DNA of 64,000 nucleotides. Origin: Actinomycetota bacterium. Lineage in GTDB: Bacteria > Actinomycetota > Actinomycetes > S36-B12. Below, in pieces: positions 22,353 to 35,717 of the stretch. Where the stretch lies: NCBI GenBank assembly GCA_016870195.1, contig VGCC01000006.1:47807-111806 (forward strand), in the 5' to 3' direction. The notes beneath the pieces were generated by a model. It saw only the letters and a list, made by a program, of their open reading frames with translations, made no database searches and had not been told where the DNA came from. Position 1 is the stretch's first letter; every line of letters starts with the position of its first letter. The position numbers were made by a program, and so were the translations under genes.

Positions 22353-22356
22353 CACG

Positions 22357-23441
<1,085 letters not shown>

Positions 23442-23444
23442 TCC

Positions 23445-23963
23445 GTGATGGGCGTGGCAGTCGCTGGTGTCGTGTGGGCCGCTGAGGCCGAGGGGGAGAC
23501 CTCGAACTTCCTCATTCCCAACGGCACCTTCTTCTTCATCCTTGCGATCTTTTTGGTCGTGTTCGGCGTCATCGGCAAGTTCGTGGTGAAGCCGGTTCAG
23601 AAGGTCCTCGAGGAACGTGAGCGTCTTCTTGCTCAAACGGCCCAGGACAACCGCCAGGCTGCGGATCAGGATGCCGCCGCGGATTCTGAGTATCGCGGGG
23701 AGTTGGCGTCAGCCAGGTCGGAGGCCGGCAAGTTGCGCGACCAAGCCCGATCCGATGGTCGCCAGGTCGTGGACGAGATGCGATCTGAGGCGAATGACGA
23801 GGTGGCCGACAGGTTGAAGCAGGCGAGTGACACCCTGAAGGCTGAGGGGCAATCGCTGGCCCCCAGCCTCAACGCATCCGTCGAGACGCTGTCGCAGACT
23901 CTCGCCGATCGGATCCTCGGGGCCGGTTCTGACCAGCCGTCACGATCGACACCGCGGGAATAG
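23445..23963 (+). CDS. atpF: F0F1 ATP synthase subunit b
   Basis: N-terminal TM then long charged coiled coil; position between atpE and atpH. Confidence 0.93.
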   Translation: MMGVAVAGVVWAAEAEGETSNFLIPNGTFFFILAIFLVVFGVIGKFVVKPVQKVLEERERLLAQTAQDNRQAADQDAAADSEYRGELASARSEAGKLRDQARSDGRQVVDEMRSEANDEVADRLKQASDTLKAEGQSLAPSLNASVETLSQTLADRILGAGSDQPSRSTPRE

Positions 23964-23973
23964 TGGATTCCAG

Positions 23974-25302
23974 ATGGGGACATTCCTAGCGCAGCTTGTC
24001 GGCTTCGCCGTGATCATCTTCATCATCGTCAAGTACGCCGTGCCTCCGATTCGGAAACTGATGAAGGAGCGCCAAGAGACCGTGCGTCTGCAACTAGAGG
24101 AGAGCGCCAAGGCCGCCCAACGTCTCGCCGATGCGGATCGATTCCACGCCCAGCGCGTGGCCGAAGGCAGGACGGAGGCGCAGAACATCGTTGAGGAGGC
24201 TGCGTCTGACGCCGTGCGCATCGCGGAACAGTTGCGCGTCCAGGGCGGTGTCGAGTCCGAGCGGATAAAGGTCTACGGGACGCAGCAGATGCAACTTCTG
24301 CGCGCACAATTGATCCGGGAACTTCGTTCGGAGCTGGGAAATGAGGCGGTGGAGCGCGCTACCGAGATCGTGAAAGCCCGGGTGGCCGACCCTTCCGAGC
24401 AGTCCGCAACGGTTGACCGATTCATTGACGAACTCGAAGCGATGTCCTCAATATCCGTGTCCGTGGACGTGACGCCCACGGACCTCCGTCCGGCGAGTCG
24501 CGATGCTCGGGCGCTTCTGGTTGCGCAGTTCGACCGGTTGGCCTCGGCCTTGGCCGTGGCGGACCTCTCCCTCATCGCAGAGGAAATGACCGCGGTTGCC
24601 ACGCTCCTCCAACGCGAGCCGCTCCTCGCTCGCCACCTGACTGAAGCCGGCGGTGATCCTGCCGCCAAGAAGGCGATGTTGGAGCGCCTGCTGGGCGGCA
24701 AGGTTTCCGCTCACTCCATGGCCCTGCTGGCCACAGCCGTCGAAGCGCGCTGGTCTGCATCCCAGGATGTCATCGCCAGCATCCAATACATCGCTCGTCT
24801 CGGACTCCTGGCTCGCGCCGAGCGCGAGGGCGAAGCGGATGCGGTGGCCGAGCAACTGTTCCGATTCGGCCGAGTGCTCGACTCCGAACCGCGATTAGTC
24901 GCCCTACTCGGCGACTTCCAATCTCCGGCGTCCGGCCGGGTCGAACTGGTTCGGTCCGTCGCGGGCGGCTCGGTGCTCCCCACGACGTCGGACCTATTGG
25001 CGCAGACGGTGGAGTTGTTGCACGGCGAGCGCGCTGACGACGCGGTGCGCGAACTCGCTCAACTCGCTGTCTCCCGCCGCGGCGAGATCGTCGCCCAGGT
25101 CAGTGCGGCTGCGCCGTTGATCGAAGCACAGCGCACGAGGCTCACGGCCGTGCTCGCCCGCATCTACCGCAACCCCGTCTCCATCGACCTCACAGTCGAG
25201 CCTAGGCTGCTCGGCGGGCTGTCGGTCGCAGTCGGGGATGAGGTCATCGATGGAACCTTGTCGTCACGGCTAGCTGCTGCCGCGACGAGATTGCCCGACT
25301 AG
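23974..25302 (+). CDS. atpH: F0F1 ATP synthase fused b'-delta subunit
   Basis: 442 aa: N-terminal TM plus b-type coiled coil, then delta domain ending [25 protein letters not shown]. Confidence 0.95.
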   Translation: MGTFLAQLVGFAVIIFIIVKYAVPPIRKLMKERQETVRLQLEESAKAAQRLADADRFHAQRVAEGRTEAQNIVEEAASDAVRIAEQLRVQGGVESERIKVYGTQQMQLLRAQLIRELRSELGNEAVERATEIVKARVADPSEQSATVDRFIDELEAMSSISVSVDVTPTDLRPASRDARALLVAQFDRLASALAVADLSLIAEEMTAVATLLQREPLLARHLTEAGGDPAAKKAMLERLLGGKVSAHSMALLATAVEARWSASQDVIASIQYIARLGLLARAEREGEADAVAEQLFRFGRVLDSEPRLVALLGDFQSPASGRVELVRSVAGGSVLPTTSDLLAQTVELLHGERADDAVRELAQLAVSRRGEIVAQVSAAAPLIEAQRTRLTAVLARIYRNPVSIDLTVEPRLLGGLSVAVGDEVIDGTLSSRLAAAATRLPD

Positions 25303-25336
25303 CCCACTACCAGGACAAAGAGGAAGACATATCGCC

Positions 25337-26983
25337 ATGGCAGAGTTGACCATCTCCGCGCAGGACATCCAAGGCGCGATAGAAAACTACGTCTCCAGTC
25401 TCGAAATCGGAACTGGGCGCGAGGAAGTCGGCACCGTCATTGACGCGGGCGACGGCATCGCGCATGTGGAAGGACTCCCCTCGGTCATGGCGCAGGAACT
25501 CCTGGAGTTTCCCGAGGGTGTCATGGGAATGGCGCTCAACCTCGACGAGCACAGCATTGGCGCGGTCATCCTGGGCGACTTCGAGAAGATCGAAGAGGGA
25601 CAGCCCGTCAAGCGCACGGGCGAGGTCCTTTCCGTGCCCGTGGGCGACGGCTTCCTCGGCCGCGTCGTGAATCCGCTGGGCGAGCCCATCGACGGGCGGG
25701 GGGAGATCGTCGGCGAGACCCGTCGTCCCCTTGAGCTTCAGGCGCCTTCTGTGGTGCAGCGCCAAAGCGTGCACGAACCCCTACAGACGGGTATCAAGGC
25801 CGTTGACGCGATGACCCCCATCGGGCGTGGGCAGCGCCAGTTGATCATCGGCGACCGCAAGACGGGCAAGACGGCCGTCTGCGTCGACACCATCCTCAAC
25901 CAGCGCCAGAACTGGGAGACCGGCGACCCGACGAAGCAGGTGCGCTGCGTCTACGTGGCCGTCGGGCAGAAGGGCACGACCATCGCCAGCGTGCGGAGGG
26001 CGCTGGAGGAAGGTGGCGCGATGGAGTACACGACCATCGTGGCAGCTCCCGCCTCCGACCCAGCTGGCTTCAAGTACCTCGCCCCCTACACCGGGTCGGC
26101 GATCGGACAGCACTGGATGTACCAGGGCAAGCACGTACTCATCGTCTTCGACGACTTGACCAAGCACGCAGAGGCCTACCGAGCGATCTCGTTGCTCCTG
26201 CGGCGCCCGCCAGGCCGTGAGGCGTACCCCGGTGACGTGTTCTACTTGCACTCCCGCTTGCTCGAGCGCTGCGCGAAGCTCTCTGACGAGTTGGGCGCGG
26301 GATCGATGACCGGTCTGCCGATCATCGAGACGAAAGCCAATGACATCTCCGCCTACATCCCCACCAACGTGATCTCGATCACCGATGGTCAGTGCTTCCT
26401 GGAGACGGACCTGTTCAACCAGGGTGTGCGTCCCGCTATCAACGTGGGTGTGTCAGTCTCCCGCGTCGGTGGTGCGGCCCAGATCAAGGCGATGAAGGAG
26501 GTTGCTGGATCCCTCCGACTCGACCTCTCCCAGTACCGCGAGCTCGAGGCCTTCGCGGCCTTCGCATCCGACCTGGACGAGGTTTCCAAGGCACAGCTCG
26601 AGCGCGGTGCCCGGTTGGTCGAATTGCTCAAGCAACCCCAGTACGCGCCGATGCCGGTGGAGGATCAGGTCGTTGCGATCTGGCTCGGCACGCGCGGGCA
26701 CCTCGATTCGGTCCCGGTGGCGGACGTAACGCGATTCGAGTCGGAGTTCATCGAGCACATGAACGTCTCGAATGCAGCGCTCATGGCCGATATCCGCACT
26801 TCCCAGAAGTTGTCGGAGGAGTCCGAGCACAAACTCGTCGAGGCCGTCGCGGACTTCAAGAAGGGGTTCGCCACGACCGACGGGAGTTCCGTGGTTCCCG
26901 AGGAGCATGTCGAGGCGCTGAGCGAGTCCGACGTGGAGAAGGAATCGGTCCAAGTGCGTAAGCCCGCTCCGAAGAAGAAGTAA
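25337..26983 (+). CDS. atpA: F0F1 ATP synthase subunit alpha
   Basis: [10 protein letters not shown] Walker [35 protein letters not shown]-terminal extension. Confidence 0.98.
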   Translation: MAELTISAQDIQGAIENYVSSLEIGTGREEVGTVIDAGDGIAHVEGLPSVMAQELLEFPEGVMGMALNLDEHSIGAVILGDFEKIEEGQPVKRTGEVLSVPVGDGFLGRVVNPLGEPIDGRGEIVGETRRPLELQAPSVVQRQSVHEPLQTGIKAVDAMTPIGRGQRQLIIGDRKTGKTAVCVDTILNQRQNWETGDPTKQVRCVYVAVGQKGTTIASVRRALEEGGAMEYTTIVAAPASDPAGFKYLAPYTGSAIGQHWMYQGKHVLIVFDDLTKHAEAYRAISLLLRRPPGREAYPGDVFYLHSRLLERCAKLSDELGAGSMTGLPIIETKANDISAYIPTNVISITDGQCFLETDLFNQGVRPAINVGVSVSRVGGAAQIKAMKEVAGSLRLDLSQYRELEAFAAFASDLDEVSKAQLERGARLVELLKQPQYAPMPVEDQVVAIWLGTRGHLDSVPVADVTRFESEFIEHMNVSNAALMADIRTSQKLSEESEHKLVEAVADFKKGFATTDGSSVVPEEHVEALSESDVEKESVQVRKPAPKKK

Positions 26984-27906
26984 TGGCCGCAACGCTACGC
27001 GAACTTCGGGGTCGAATCCGTTCGGCGGAATCGATCAAGAAGATCACCAAGGCCCAGGAGTTGATCGCGACCTCGCGCATCGCCAAGGCGCAGGCGCGGG
27101 TCGAGGCGGCGCGTCCTTACTCCCAGGAGATCACGAGCATGCTGTCCGATCTCGCTGCTGAGGCCGCACTGGATCATCCACTCCTCGTGCCACGTGAGGT
27201 TCCCAAGCGAGCGGGTGTGTTAGTCGTGTCGTCGGATCGAGGGTTGTGCGGTGCTTACAACGCAAACGTCTTGCGCCGTGCCGAGGAGTTGATGGCGCTG
27301 CTACGTCAGGAGGGCAAGACACCCGTCCTCTACGTGATCGGGCGCAAGGCTCTGGGCTACTTCAGCTTCCGGAACTGGACGATCACCGCATCCTGGATCG
27401 GTATCTCCGAGAAACCGACGTACGACCACGCCTTGGAGATCGCCGACTTTCTGGTGGAGGCGTTCATGTCCGGCGCCGACGACGTCGGGGACGATCCAGG
27501 CGAGGACGGCGTGCTCGGAGTGGACGAATTGCACATCGTCTTCACGGAATTTCGATCGATGCTCTCGCAGTCCGCGGAGGCGCGGCGCATCGCTCCCATG
27601 GAGGTCGAGTACGTCGAGGGTGATTCCGGACCCCGGACCTTGTTCTCCTTCGAACCGGACGCCAACACTCTGTTCGAGTCGCTGCTTCCGCGATACGTCG
27701 CCACCCGGATCTTCTCGGCTTTGCTTGAGTCGGCCGCGTCGGAGTCCGCGTCGCGACGCCGGGCGATGAAGGCGGCGACCGACAACGCCGACGACCTGAT
27801 CAAGGTACTTACCCTTATGGCCAACCGGGAACGCCAGGCGCAAATCACACAGGAAATCAGCGAGATCGTCGGTGGGGCGAACGCCCTGGCCGATGCTGCC
27901 AAGTAG
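26983..27906 (+). CDS. atpG: F0F1 ATP synthase subunit gamma
   Basis: [38 protein letters not shown]-terminal [22 protein letters not shown]. Confidence 0.97.
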   Translation: MAATLRELRGRIRSAESIKKITKAQELIATSRIAKAQARVEAARPYSQEITSMLSDLAAEAALDHPLLVPREVPKRAGVLVVSSDRGLCGAYNANVLRRAEELMALLRQEGKTPVLYVIGRKALGYFSFRNWTITASWIGISEKPTYDHALEIADFLVEAFMSGADDVGDDPGEDGVLGVDELHIVFTEFRSMLSQSAEARRIAPMEVEYVEGDSGPRTLFSFEPDANTLFESLLPRYVATRIFSALLESAASESASRRRAMKAATDNADDLIKVLTLMANRERQAQITQEISEIVGGANALADAAK

Positions 27907-29376
<1,470 letters not shown>

Positions 29377-29406
29377 CGCGGGAGTCGGTACGGAGGTCGA
29401 ACACGG

Positions 29407-29772
29407 ATGGCTGAATTGGACGTGTCCATCGTCGCCGTCGAGCGCAGGATCTGGTCGGGTAAGGCCACGTTCCTGTTCACGCGCACGACGTCGGGGGAGA
29501 TAGGGATCCTTCCCCACCACATTCCGCTCGTCGCCCAACTCGTCGACGACGCCATGGTGCGTGTCGAACGGGAGGGTGAGGACGATCTGCGGATAGCCGT
29601 CGACGGCGGCTACCTGTCTGTGACCGAAGCCGGGGTCACCATCCTGGCCGAGTCTGCCGAGTTCGAATCCGAGATCGATGCGGATCGTGCTAGGGCGGAC
29701 GCAGCGTCGGAGGATCCTCGAATCGCTGCGCGTGGCCGGGCTCGGCTGCGCGCACTCGGCCAGCTCGACTGA
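29407..29772 (+). CDS. atpC: F0F1 ATP synthase subunit epsilon
   Basis: [16 protein letters not shown], position after atpD. Confidence 0.93.
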   Translation: MAELDVSIVAVERRIWSGKATFLFTRTTSGEIGILPHHIPLVAQLVDDAMVRVEREGEDDLRIAVDGGYLSVTEAGVTILAESAEFESEIDADRARADAASEDPRIAARGRARLRALGQLD

Positions 29773-29800
29773 TCGGAGCTCGGAGCCGCTCCCCGCGGGT

Positions 29801-30358
29801 CTACTCCTCGGCGGGAACCAGGCGCAACGAGATCCGATCGAGGACGCGCATGCGTCTCCGCTTGACCGCGGATCGCCACACCTCCATGGTCATCAGTTGC
29901 ACGGGGAACCACAGCAGGACCCAACTGGTGATGCTCAACCCCTCACCGACCACGTCGACTAGGTATTCGTCCGAGGGATCGGCGTTGTTCTTGATCAGGA
30001 TGCTGGCGAATTGGAAAAGGAAGAAGGCCAGGATGCCGAGGGGGAGGAGTCGGCGCCCGATGGCGCCGCCGGCCTCGGTCGAATCCAGGTCGATGATGTT
30101 TTGGACTCTCACCCAGCGTCGGATGGCAACGGTCAGAGCCTCTTCGAGACCGGGTCTGATCTGATCTGCGGGGAGCGTCACCGCGAGTTCCACATCGGCG
30201 GTCCCGCGCGGTTGGCGCCTCAGGAGCATGTCGCGCACCGTGTCCATCGCGGGCTGCGCTGTGAATTCCGAGTACAGAGGAGATGTGGGGCTGATGTCAT
30301 CGGCCTTGAAGAGCTGACTCGGATGGGTCAGCTCGAAGGCGATGACGAACGGTGCCAT
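29801..30358 (-). CDS. Conserved hypothetical membrane protein
   Basis: 185 aa from internal ATG at 30358; two TM segments (LLPLGILAFFLFQFASILI; LSITSWVLLWFPVQLM). Confidence 0.6.
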   Translation of the reverse strand: MAPFVIAFELTHPSQLFKADDISPTSPLYSEFTAQPAMDTVRDMLLRRQPRGTADVELAVTLPADQIRPGLEEALTVAIRRWVRVQNIIDLDSTEAGGAIGRRLLPLGILAFFLFQFASILIKNNADPSDEYLVDVVGEGLSITSWVLLWFPVQLMTMEVWRSAVKRRRMRVLDRISLRLVPAEE

Positions 30359-30360
30359 GG

Positions 30361-30936
30361 CTACCGGGTGGCTCCTGGTTCCCACAACACGTCCCCGCCG
30401 GAATCGACATTTGCCGCACGAGCGAGGATGAACAGCAGGTCGCTGAGTCGGTTGAGGTATGTGGCCGTGAGCGGGTTCATCCCACCGTGATACATGTCCA
30501 GGGCCGCCCAGGTGGTGCGCTCCGCACGACGGACGACAGTGCGTGCAACGTGCAGATGGGCGGCGATCGCCGTCCCACCGGGAAGGATGAAGGATCGCAA
30601 CGGGGTCAGCGAATCGTTGTAGTGATCGCATTCCTCTTCGATCCGGGTGACGTAGTCGGAGGTGACCCTGAGTGGTTCGTGGGACGGGTTGTCGACGACG
30701 GGGGTACAGAGGTCCGCCCCCACGTCGAAGAGCTCATTTTGAACCCGGCGGAGCAGCCGCCACACCTCCGGATCGCCCCCGGGCTGAGCCAGCACGAGGC
30801 CGATGGCGCAATTGGCCTCGTCCACATCGGCGTAGGCCTTGAGCCGAGGATCGTTCTTCCCCGTGCGAGACATGTCGCCGAGTGACGTCGTGCCGTCGTC
30901 GCCCGTCCGGGTGTAGATCCGGGTCAGATTCACCAT
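30361..30936 (-). CDS. Cob(I)alamin adenosyltransferase, PduO type
   Basis: [59 protein letters not shown]. Confidence 0.93.
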   Translation of the reverse strand: MVNLTRIYTRTGDDGTTSLGDMSRTGKNDPRLKAYADVDEANCAIGLVLAQPGGDPEVWRLLRRVQNELFDVGADLCTPVVDNPSHEPLRVTSDYVTRIEEECDHYNDSLTPLRSFILPGGTAIAAHLHVARTVVRRAERTTWAALDMYHGGMNPLTATYLNRLSDLLFILARAANVDSGGDVLWEPGATR

Positions 30937-30984
30937 GCGATGACCCTAGGGCAGAGGGAGGGTCCGCGCTCGTACGATGCGCGA

Positions 30985-32250
30985 GTGCACTGGTTCCGCA
31001 TTGAGGGCGGTGAGCGTCTCGTCGGCGCCGTCAACATCCCCGGAGCCAAGAACTCCGTCCTGAAGCTCATGGCGGCCGCCCTGCTCGCCCCGGGAACCTC
31101 CACGGTGACGAATGTGCCCGATATCGACGACGTCGGGATCATGTCGGAGTTACTCCGGCGGTTGGGGTGCACGGTCACCCATGATCGAACTGGCGCAGCC
31201 CTTGTGATCGACGTACCCGAGCGGCCGGATCACCGAGCCGACTACGACCTCGTCCGTCGGATGCGCGCGTCGATCTGCGTACTCGGACCGTTGCTCGCCC
31301 GCTGCGGGGCGGCGGACGTGGCTCTTCCCGGGGGAGACAACATCGGCTCCCGCGGCCTCGACCTGCACATCGCGGGATTACGCCGACTGGGCGCGCAGGT
31401 TTCCAATGAACACGGCTACCTGATCGCGGTGGCGGAGCGCCTTCGCGGCGCGGAGATCTGGTTGGACTTCCCGAGTGTCGGTGCGACGGAGACTCTCGTC
31501 ATGAGCGCGGTACTCGCGGAAGGCCGGTCTGTGATTGACAACGTCGCGCGCGAGCCGGAGATCGTGGATATCTGCACGATGCTCGTGTCGATGGGGGCCC
31601 GGATTCATGGGATCGGGTCGTCCACGTTGACGGTGGAGGGAGTACGTGAACTCTCTCCCGTACGGCACGCGACTGTTCCTGACCGCATCGTCGCTGGCAC
31701 TTACGCTGTCGCAGCGGTGATGGCGGGGGGATCTCTTGAGATCCGCGGGGCACGTGCAGAGCATGTCTCGCTACCCCTTGAAAAGTTGGCCACGGCTGGG
31801 GCCGTGATCGGAGATGCGCCGGACGGCTTCACGGTGACGATGGATGGTCGGCCGCGCGCGATCGACGTGGTCACGCTCCCGTATCCCGGATTCCCCACGG
31901 ATCTCCAGCCACAGTTCATCGCGTTGAACTCGATCGCCGAAGGTGCGGCACTCGTGACCGAGAACCTCTTCGAGGCGCGGTTCCGCTTCGTGCAAGAGTT
32001 GGCCCGCCTCGGGGCCGATGTTCGCACCGACGGGCACCACGCGCTCGTCCGTGGCCGTGCCCGACTCTCGGGGGCACCCGTGGAGGCGACCGATATCCGA
32101 GCCGGAGCCGGGCTGGTGTTGGCGGGATTGGTCGCCGACGGAGTCACAGAGGTGTACGGGGTGGATCACATCGACCGTGGGTATGCAGGCCTGGTGCCCA
32201 CCCTCGAGGGGGTTGGTGGTCGCATCACGCGCGAGGGGCTCAGCCCCTGA
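30985..32250 (+). CDS. murA: UDP-N-acetylglucosamine 1-carboxyvinyltransferase
   Basis: [55 protein letters not shown] start at 30985 preferred over 30940. Confidence 0.96.
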   Translation: MHWFRIEGGERLVGAVNIPGAKNSVLKLMAAALLAPGTSTVTNVPDIDDVGIMSELLRRLGCTVTHDRTGAALVIDVPERPDHRADYDLVRRMRASICVLGPLLARCGAADVALPGGDNIGSRGLDLHIAGLRRLGAQVSNEHGYLIAVAERLRGAEIWLDFPSVGATETLVMSAVLAEGRSVIDNVAREPEIVDICTMLVSMGARIHGIGSSTLTVEGVRELSPVRHATVPDRIVAGTYAVAAVMAGGSLEIRGARAEHVSLPLEKLATAGAVIGDAPDGFTVTMDGRPRAIDVVTLPYPGFPTDLQPQFIALNSIAEGAALVTENLFEARFRFVQELARLGADVRTDGHHALVRGRARLSGAPVEATDIRAGAGLVLAGLVADGVTEVYGVDHIDRGYAGLVPTLEGVGGRITREGLSP

Positions 32251-32554
32251 GGAGCTGACGGGCGCGGTCCTCGTCGGCCGGCCACACCATCACGCGTGGT
32301 CCGTCCAAGGTCTGCGCGAGATTCGCTCGGATCCCGGCGTCCTCGAGTTTTCTACGAGTCATCTCACCCTCCGCGTAGGAGCTGGGCGAGGCGACGCTGA
32401 CGAGGAGGCCGTACTCCTCGGCGGAACCCGAGCGTGCGGGCGCAGCGACGACGGAGGTCCCGCGTCGGAACGTCCAGCGCAGGGCGAAGATCAGAATCAC
32501 CAGACCACCGGCGGCGACCAGCGGACCGAAGAGGAACGAGAAGGACCCGGACAC
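32240..32554 (-). CDS. Small membrane-anchored hypothetical protein (DUF2007-like)
   Basis: One TM, then [56 protein letters not shown]. Confidence 0.5.
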   Translation of the reverse strand: MSGSFSFLFGPLVAAGGLVILIFALRWTFRRGTSVVAAPARSGSAEEYGLLVSVASPSSYAEGEMTRRKLEDAGIRANLAQTLDGPRVMVWPADEDRARQLLRG

Positions 32555-32607
32555 GGACCTATAGTGACGTGCCGGGGGGCGGTCGCGTCACCGGGTACCG
32601 TGCCTCG

Positions 32608-33276
32608 GTGCGGATCGTGGTTGCCCGGTGCACCGTTAACTACGTCGGGCGCCTGACCGCGCACCTACCCGAAGCCGATCGCGTGATCATCGTCAAAGCG
32701 GATGGTTCGGTCCTGGTCCACGCGGATGGCGGCTCGTACAAGCCGCTCAACTGGATGAGTCCACCATGCACGTTGCGCGAGATGGAATCGGATCCGCTGA
32801 CCTGGGAGGTCACCAATAAGGCCGGGGAGAGACTGGTCATCTGTATCCATGCCATCTCGCACGACAGCGAGCACACCCTTGGCATCGATCCCGGCCTGGT
32901 GAAGGACGGGGTCGAGTCCCACCTGCAGGCTCTACTCGCCGAACAACTGGACGTCCTCGGCATTGGGTACTCGCTCGTGCGGCGGGAATACCCCACGGCG
33001 ATCGGCCCGGTCGACCTGTTGTGTCGGGCGCTCGACGGCCTACATGTGGCCGTCGAAATCAAGCGACGGGGCGAGATCGACGGTGTCGAGCAATTAACCC
33101 GCTACCTCGAGCTCCTCAATCGGGATCCCCTCCTCGCTCCGGTCGAAGGTGTCTTCGCGGCCCAGGAGATCAAGCCGCAGGCACGGACTCTCGCGGAGGA
33201 TCGGGGTATCCGCTGTGTGGTCCTCGACTACGAGGAGCTCAGAGGCACGTCCGACGTCGGATCCCGACTCTTCTGA
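32608..33276 (+). CDS. nucS: Endonuclease NucS/EndoMS
   Basis: [53 protein letters not shown], nuclease motif [37 protein letters not shown]-terminus GSRLF; GTG start. Confidence 0.95.
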   Translation: MRIVVARCTVNYVGRLTAHLPEADRVIIVKADGSVLVHADGGSYKPLNWMSPPCTLREMESDPLTWEVTNKAGERLVICIHAISHDSEHTLGIDPGLVKDGVESHLQALLAEQLDVLGIGYSLVRREYPTAIGPVDLLCRALDGLHVAVEIKRRGEIDGVEQLTRYLELLNRDPLLAPVEGVFAAQEIKPQARTLAEDRGIRCVVLDYEELRGTSDVGSRLF

Positions 33277-33294
33277 CTTTGGCAGACTGATGGC

Positions 33295-33567
33295 ATGGGG
33301 CGGAAGAATCGGCGCACTCCGACTCAGGCGCGGGAGTACGTCCCGAGCACGCGCGTCGAGTCCCATCCGGATGGTGACTGGTACGTGCGCGCGCTCACGG
33401 GCTCGTCGGCGACCAAGGACTACCGCTGCCCTGGGTGCGATCAGGTGATTCGTCCTGCGACACCGCACATCGTGGCGTGGTCCGCCGAGGATCCCCAGGG
33501 TGTAGAGCTCCGTCGGCACTGGCACACCCCCTGTTGGTCGGCCCGGGATCGTCGTCGACCCCGATGA
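33295..33567 (+). CDS. Small conserved actinobacterial protein with putative Zn site
   Basis: 90 aa, YRCPGCDQVI...HWHTPCW; between nucS and hydrolase, ATGA overlap downstream. Confidence 0.65.
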   Translation: MGRKNRRTPTQAREYVPSTRVESHPDGDWYVRALTGSSATKDYRCPGCDQVIRPATPHIVAWSAEDPQGVELRRHWHTPCWSARDRRRPR

Positions 33568-34298
33568 AGATCTCCGCGAACTCGGTGTTGCCAGCTTCAC
33601 GTCGCGACATCGAACTCCGAACCTCCGACAGCCTCACGTTGGTCGGCGAGTTGGCGCGCCCGGTCGATGCTCCGCCCCGCGCCTGCATCATCTGCGTGCA
33701 CCCGTTGCCCACGCATGGCGGAATGATGGATTCCCACGTGTTGCGTAAGATGGCGTGGCGGCTTCCTGCCCTGGCCGATATCGCCGTCCTGCGCTTCAAC
33801 ACTCGCGGCACATCGAGTGCTCGCGGCAGGAGTGAAGGTACCTTCGACGCGGGTGAGGGCGAGGGACGCGATCTCGCTGCCGCGGTGGAGTGGGTCGCGT
33901 CGCAGGGTCTCCCGCGCCCCTGGATCGTCGGATGGTCGTTTGGGACCGACGTGATCTTGCGACATGCACGCTCACTCGACGTCACCGGCGTGATACTGCT
34001 CTCTCCTCCGCTGCGATTCACAACGGAGGCGGATTTCGCTGCGTGGGTCGATGTCGACGTGCCTGTGGTCGCCTTGATCCCCGAGCGCGACGACTACCTC
34101 CCTCCTGATCCCGCACGTGCGCGCTTCGCCGTCGCACCGAACATCCAACTAGTCATTGTGAAGGATGCGCCGCATCTGTGGGTGGGGGAGAAAAACGTGC
34201 AGCGGGTCCTCGACGAGATCGTGAGCGCGATCACGGGGCGTCCTGAGTCGCTGCCCCGGGAGTGGGACGGACCCATGGAGCGCTGGTCCGACCTCTAG
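33564..34298 (+). CDS. Alpha/beta hydrolase
   Basis: CVHPLPTHGGMMDSHV, RFNTRGTSSARG, nucleophile GWSFGT, terminal DAPHLW. Confidence 0.8.
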   Translation: MKISANSVLPASRRDIELRTSDSLTLVGELARPVDAPPRACIICVHPLPTHGGMMDSHVLRKMAWRLPALADIAVLRFNTRGTSSARGRSEGTFDAGEGEGRDLAAAVEWVASQGLPRPWIVGWSFGTDVILRHARSLDVTGVILLSPPLRFTTEADFAAWVDVDVPVVALIPERDDYLPPDPARARFAVAPNIQLVIVKDAPHLWVGEKNVQRVLDEIVSAITGRPESLPREWDGPMERWSDL

Positions 34299-34726
34299 TG
34301 CTCGGTCTGCTGCACCAGCTCGATCAGCACACCGCCGCTGTCCTTGGGGTGGGTGAAGTTCACCAGGGATCCGGCTGTGCCGGTCTTCGGCTCGTCGTAG
34401 AGGACACGGACTCCTTGTGAGCGCAGGTGGTCGGCGACCGCACGCACGTCAGTAACGGTGTAGGCGACCTGCTGAACACCGGGACCCGACCTCTCGAGGA
34501 ATCTTCCGATAGGTGAATCGGGGCGCAGTGGGGCGAGCAATTGGATGCAGGAACCGGACTCACCCACGGCGAGCATCGCCTCCTCAACCCCCTGCTCCTC
34601 GTTGACCTCGCGGTGCGCAACCGACAACCCGAACACGCGCTCGTAGTATTGGATCGCGCCTTCGAGGTCGCGAACCGCGATACCGACGTGATCGATCGAT
34701 CGAAGCCAGGAATCCATGTGCGTCAT
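34295..34726 (-). CDS. mce: Methylmalonyl-CoA epimerase
   Basis: IDHVGIAVRDLEGAIQYYERVFGL, VGESGSCIQLLAPL, FTHPKDSGGVLIELVQ. Confidence 0.92.
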   Translation of the reverse strand: MTHMDSWLRSIDHVGIAVRDLEGAIQYYERVFGLSVAHREVNEEQGVEEAMLAVGESGSCIQLLAPLRPDSPIGRFLERSGPGVQQVAYTVTDVRAVADHLRSQGVRVLYDEPKTGTAGSLVNFTHPKDSGGVLIELVQQTEH

Positions 34727-34762
34727 CGTGGCATCCATGGTGGCGACCTGCATGATGGGGGC

Positions 34763-35698
34763 GTGGATTCGGTGGACTCCCTGGCTTCGGGTGTGCGTGC
34801 GGGGGGCGTTCGCGAGATCGCACGCGCGATCAGCGCCATCGAGAACTCTCCCATCGGGGCCCCGGATCTCCTCGACGCGCTGGGAGCACCGACAACCCCC
34901 GCGCACGTCATCGGAGTGACGGGGGCTCCCGGGGTCGGGAAATCGACGATGACCTCGGCGCTCGTGCGGGCCTATCGGATGCGGGGATCGAAGGTCGCAG
35001 TGATCGCGGTCGACCCCTCCTCACCGTTTTCCGGCGGTGCACTCCTTGGTGACCGGATCCGCATGCAGGAGCACTCGGGTGACGCCGGTGTCTACATCCG
35101 GTCCATGGCGTCCCGCGGACACCTTGGCGGACTGGCCGCGGCAATCGGACCTGTGCTGCGCGTATGTGAAGTTGCTGGCTTCGATGTCGTAATCCTCGAG
35201 ACCGTCGGCGTCGGTCAGTCCGAGGTCGAGGTTGCCGCCGCTGCGGACACGACACTCGTCCTGGTCGCACCCGGCATGGGTGATGGCATCCAAGCGGCGA
35301 AGGCGGGCATCCTGGAGATCGGCGACATCTTCATCGTGAACAAGGCTGATCGAGACGGCGCCGCCACGACGGCACGGGAACTTCGGCACATGATCGCCCT
35401 GGGCGAGCGCCTGCCCCAGGAATGGGAACCGCCCGTGCATCTGACAGTGGCGAGCACCGGTGAGGGGGTGGACGAGGTCGTCGCCGCGACGGATCGTCAT
35501 CGGGGTTGGCTGGTCGAGACCGGCAATCTCACGCGTCGGCGCGAGTTGCGGGCGCGTGAAGAGATCCTGGACACGGCATCGGCCTTGACGCGGGCACGGT
35601 TGCTGGAGGACCGCCCCGCCGTGGACGCATGGGCCGTGGAGGTGGCGGCGGGCCGGCGGACCGCTTTCGAGGCTGCCCGGGACCTCGTCGCCGACTGA
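34763..35698 (+). CDS. meaB: Methylmalonyl-CoA mutase-associated GTPase MeaB
   Basis: GVTGAPGVGKSTMTSAL, VDPSSPFSGGALLGDRIRM, ETVGVGQSEVEVA, NKADRDGA; GTG start. Confidence 0.94.
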   Translation: MDSVDSLASGVRAGGVREIARAISAIENSPIGAPDLLDALGAPTTPAHVIGVTGAPGVGKSTMTSALVRAYRMRGSKVAVIAVDPSSPFSGGALLGDRIRMQEHSGDAGVYIRSMASRGHLGGLAAAIGPVLRVCEVAGFDVVILETVGVGQSEVEVAAAADTTLVLVAPGMGDGIQAAKAGILEIGDIFIVNKADRDGAATTARELRHMIALGERLPQEWEPPVHLTVASTGEGVDEVVAATDRHRGWLVETGNLTRRRELRAREEILDTASALTRARLLEDRPAVDAWAVEVAAGRRTAFEAARDLVAD

Positions 35699-35717
35699 CC
35701 CTCGGCACAATGGGGTC

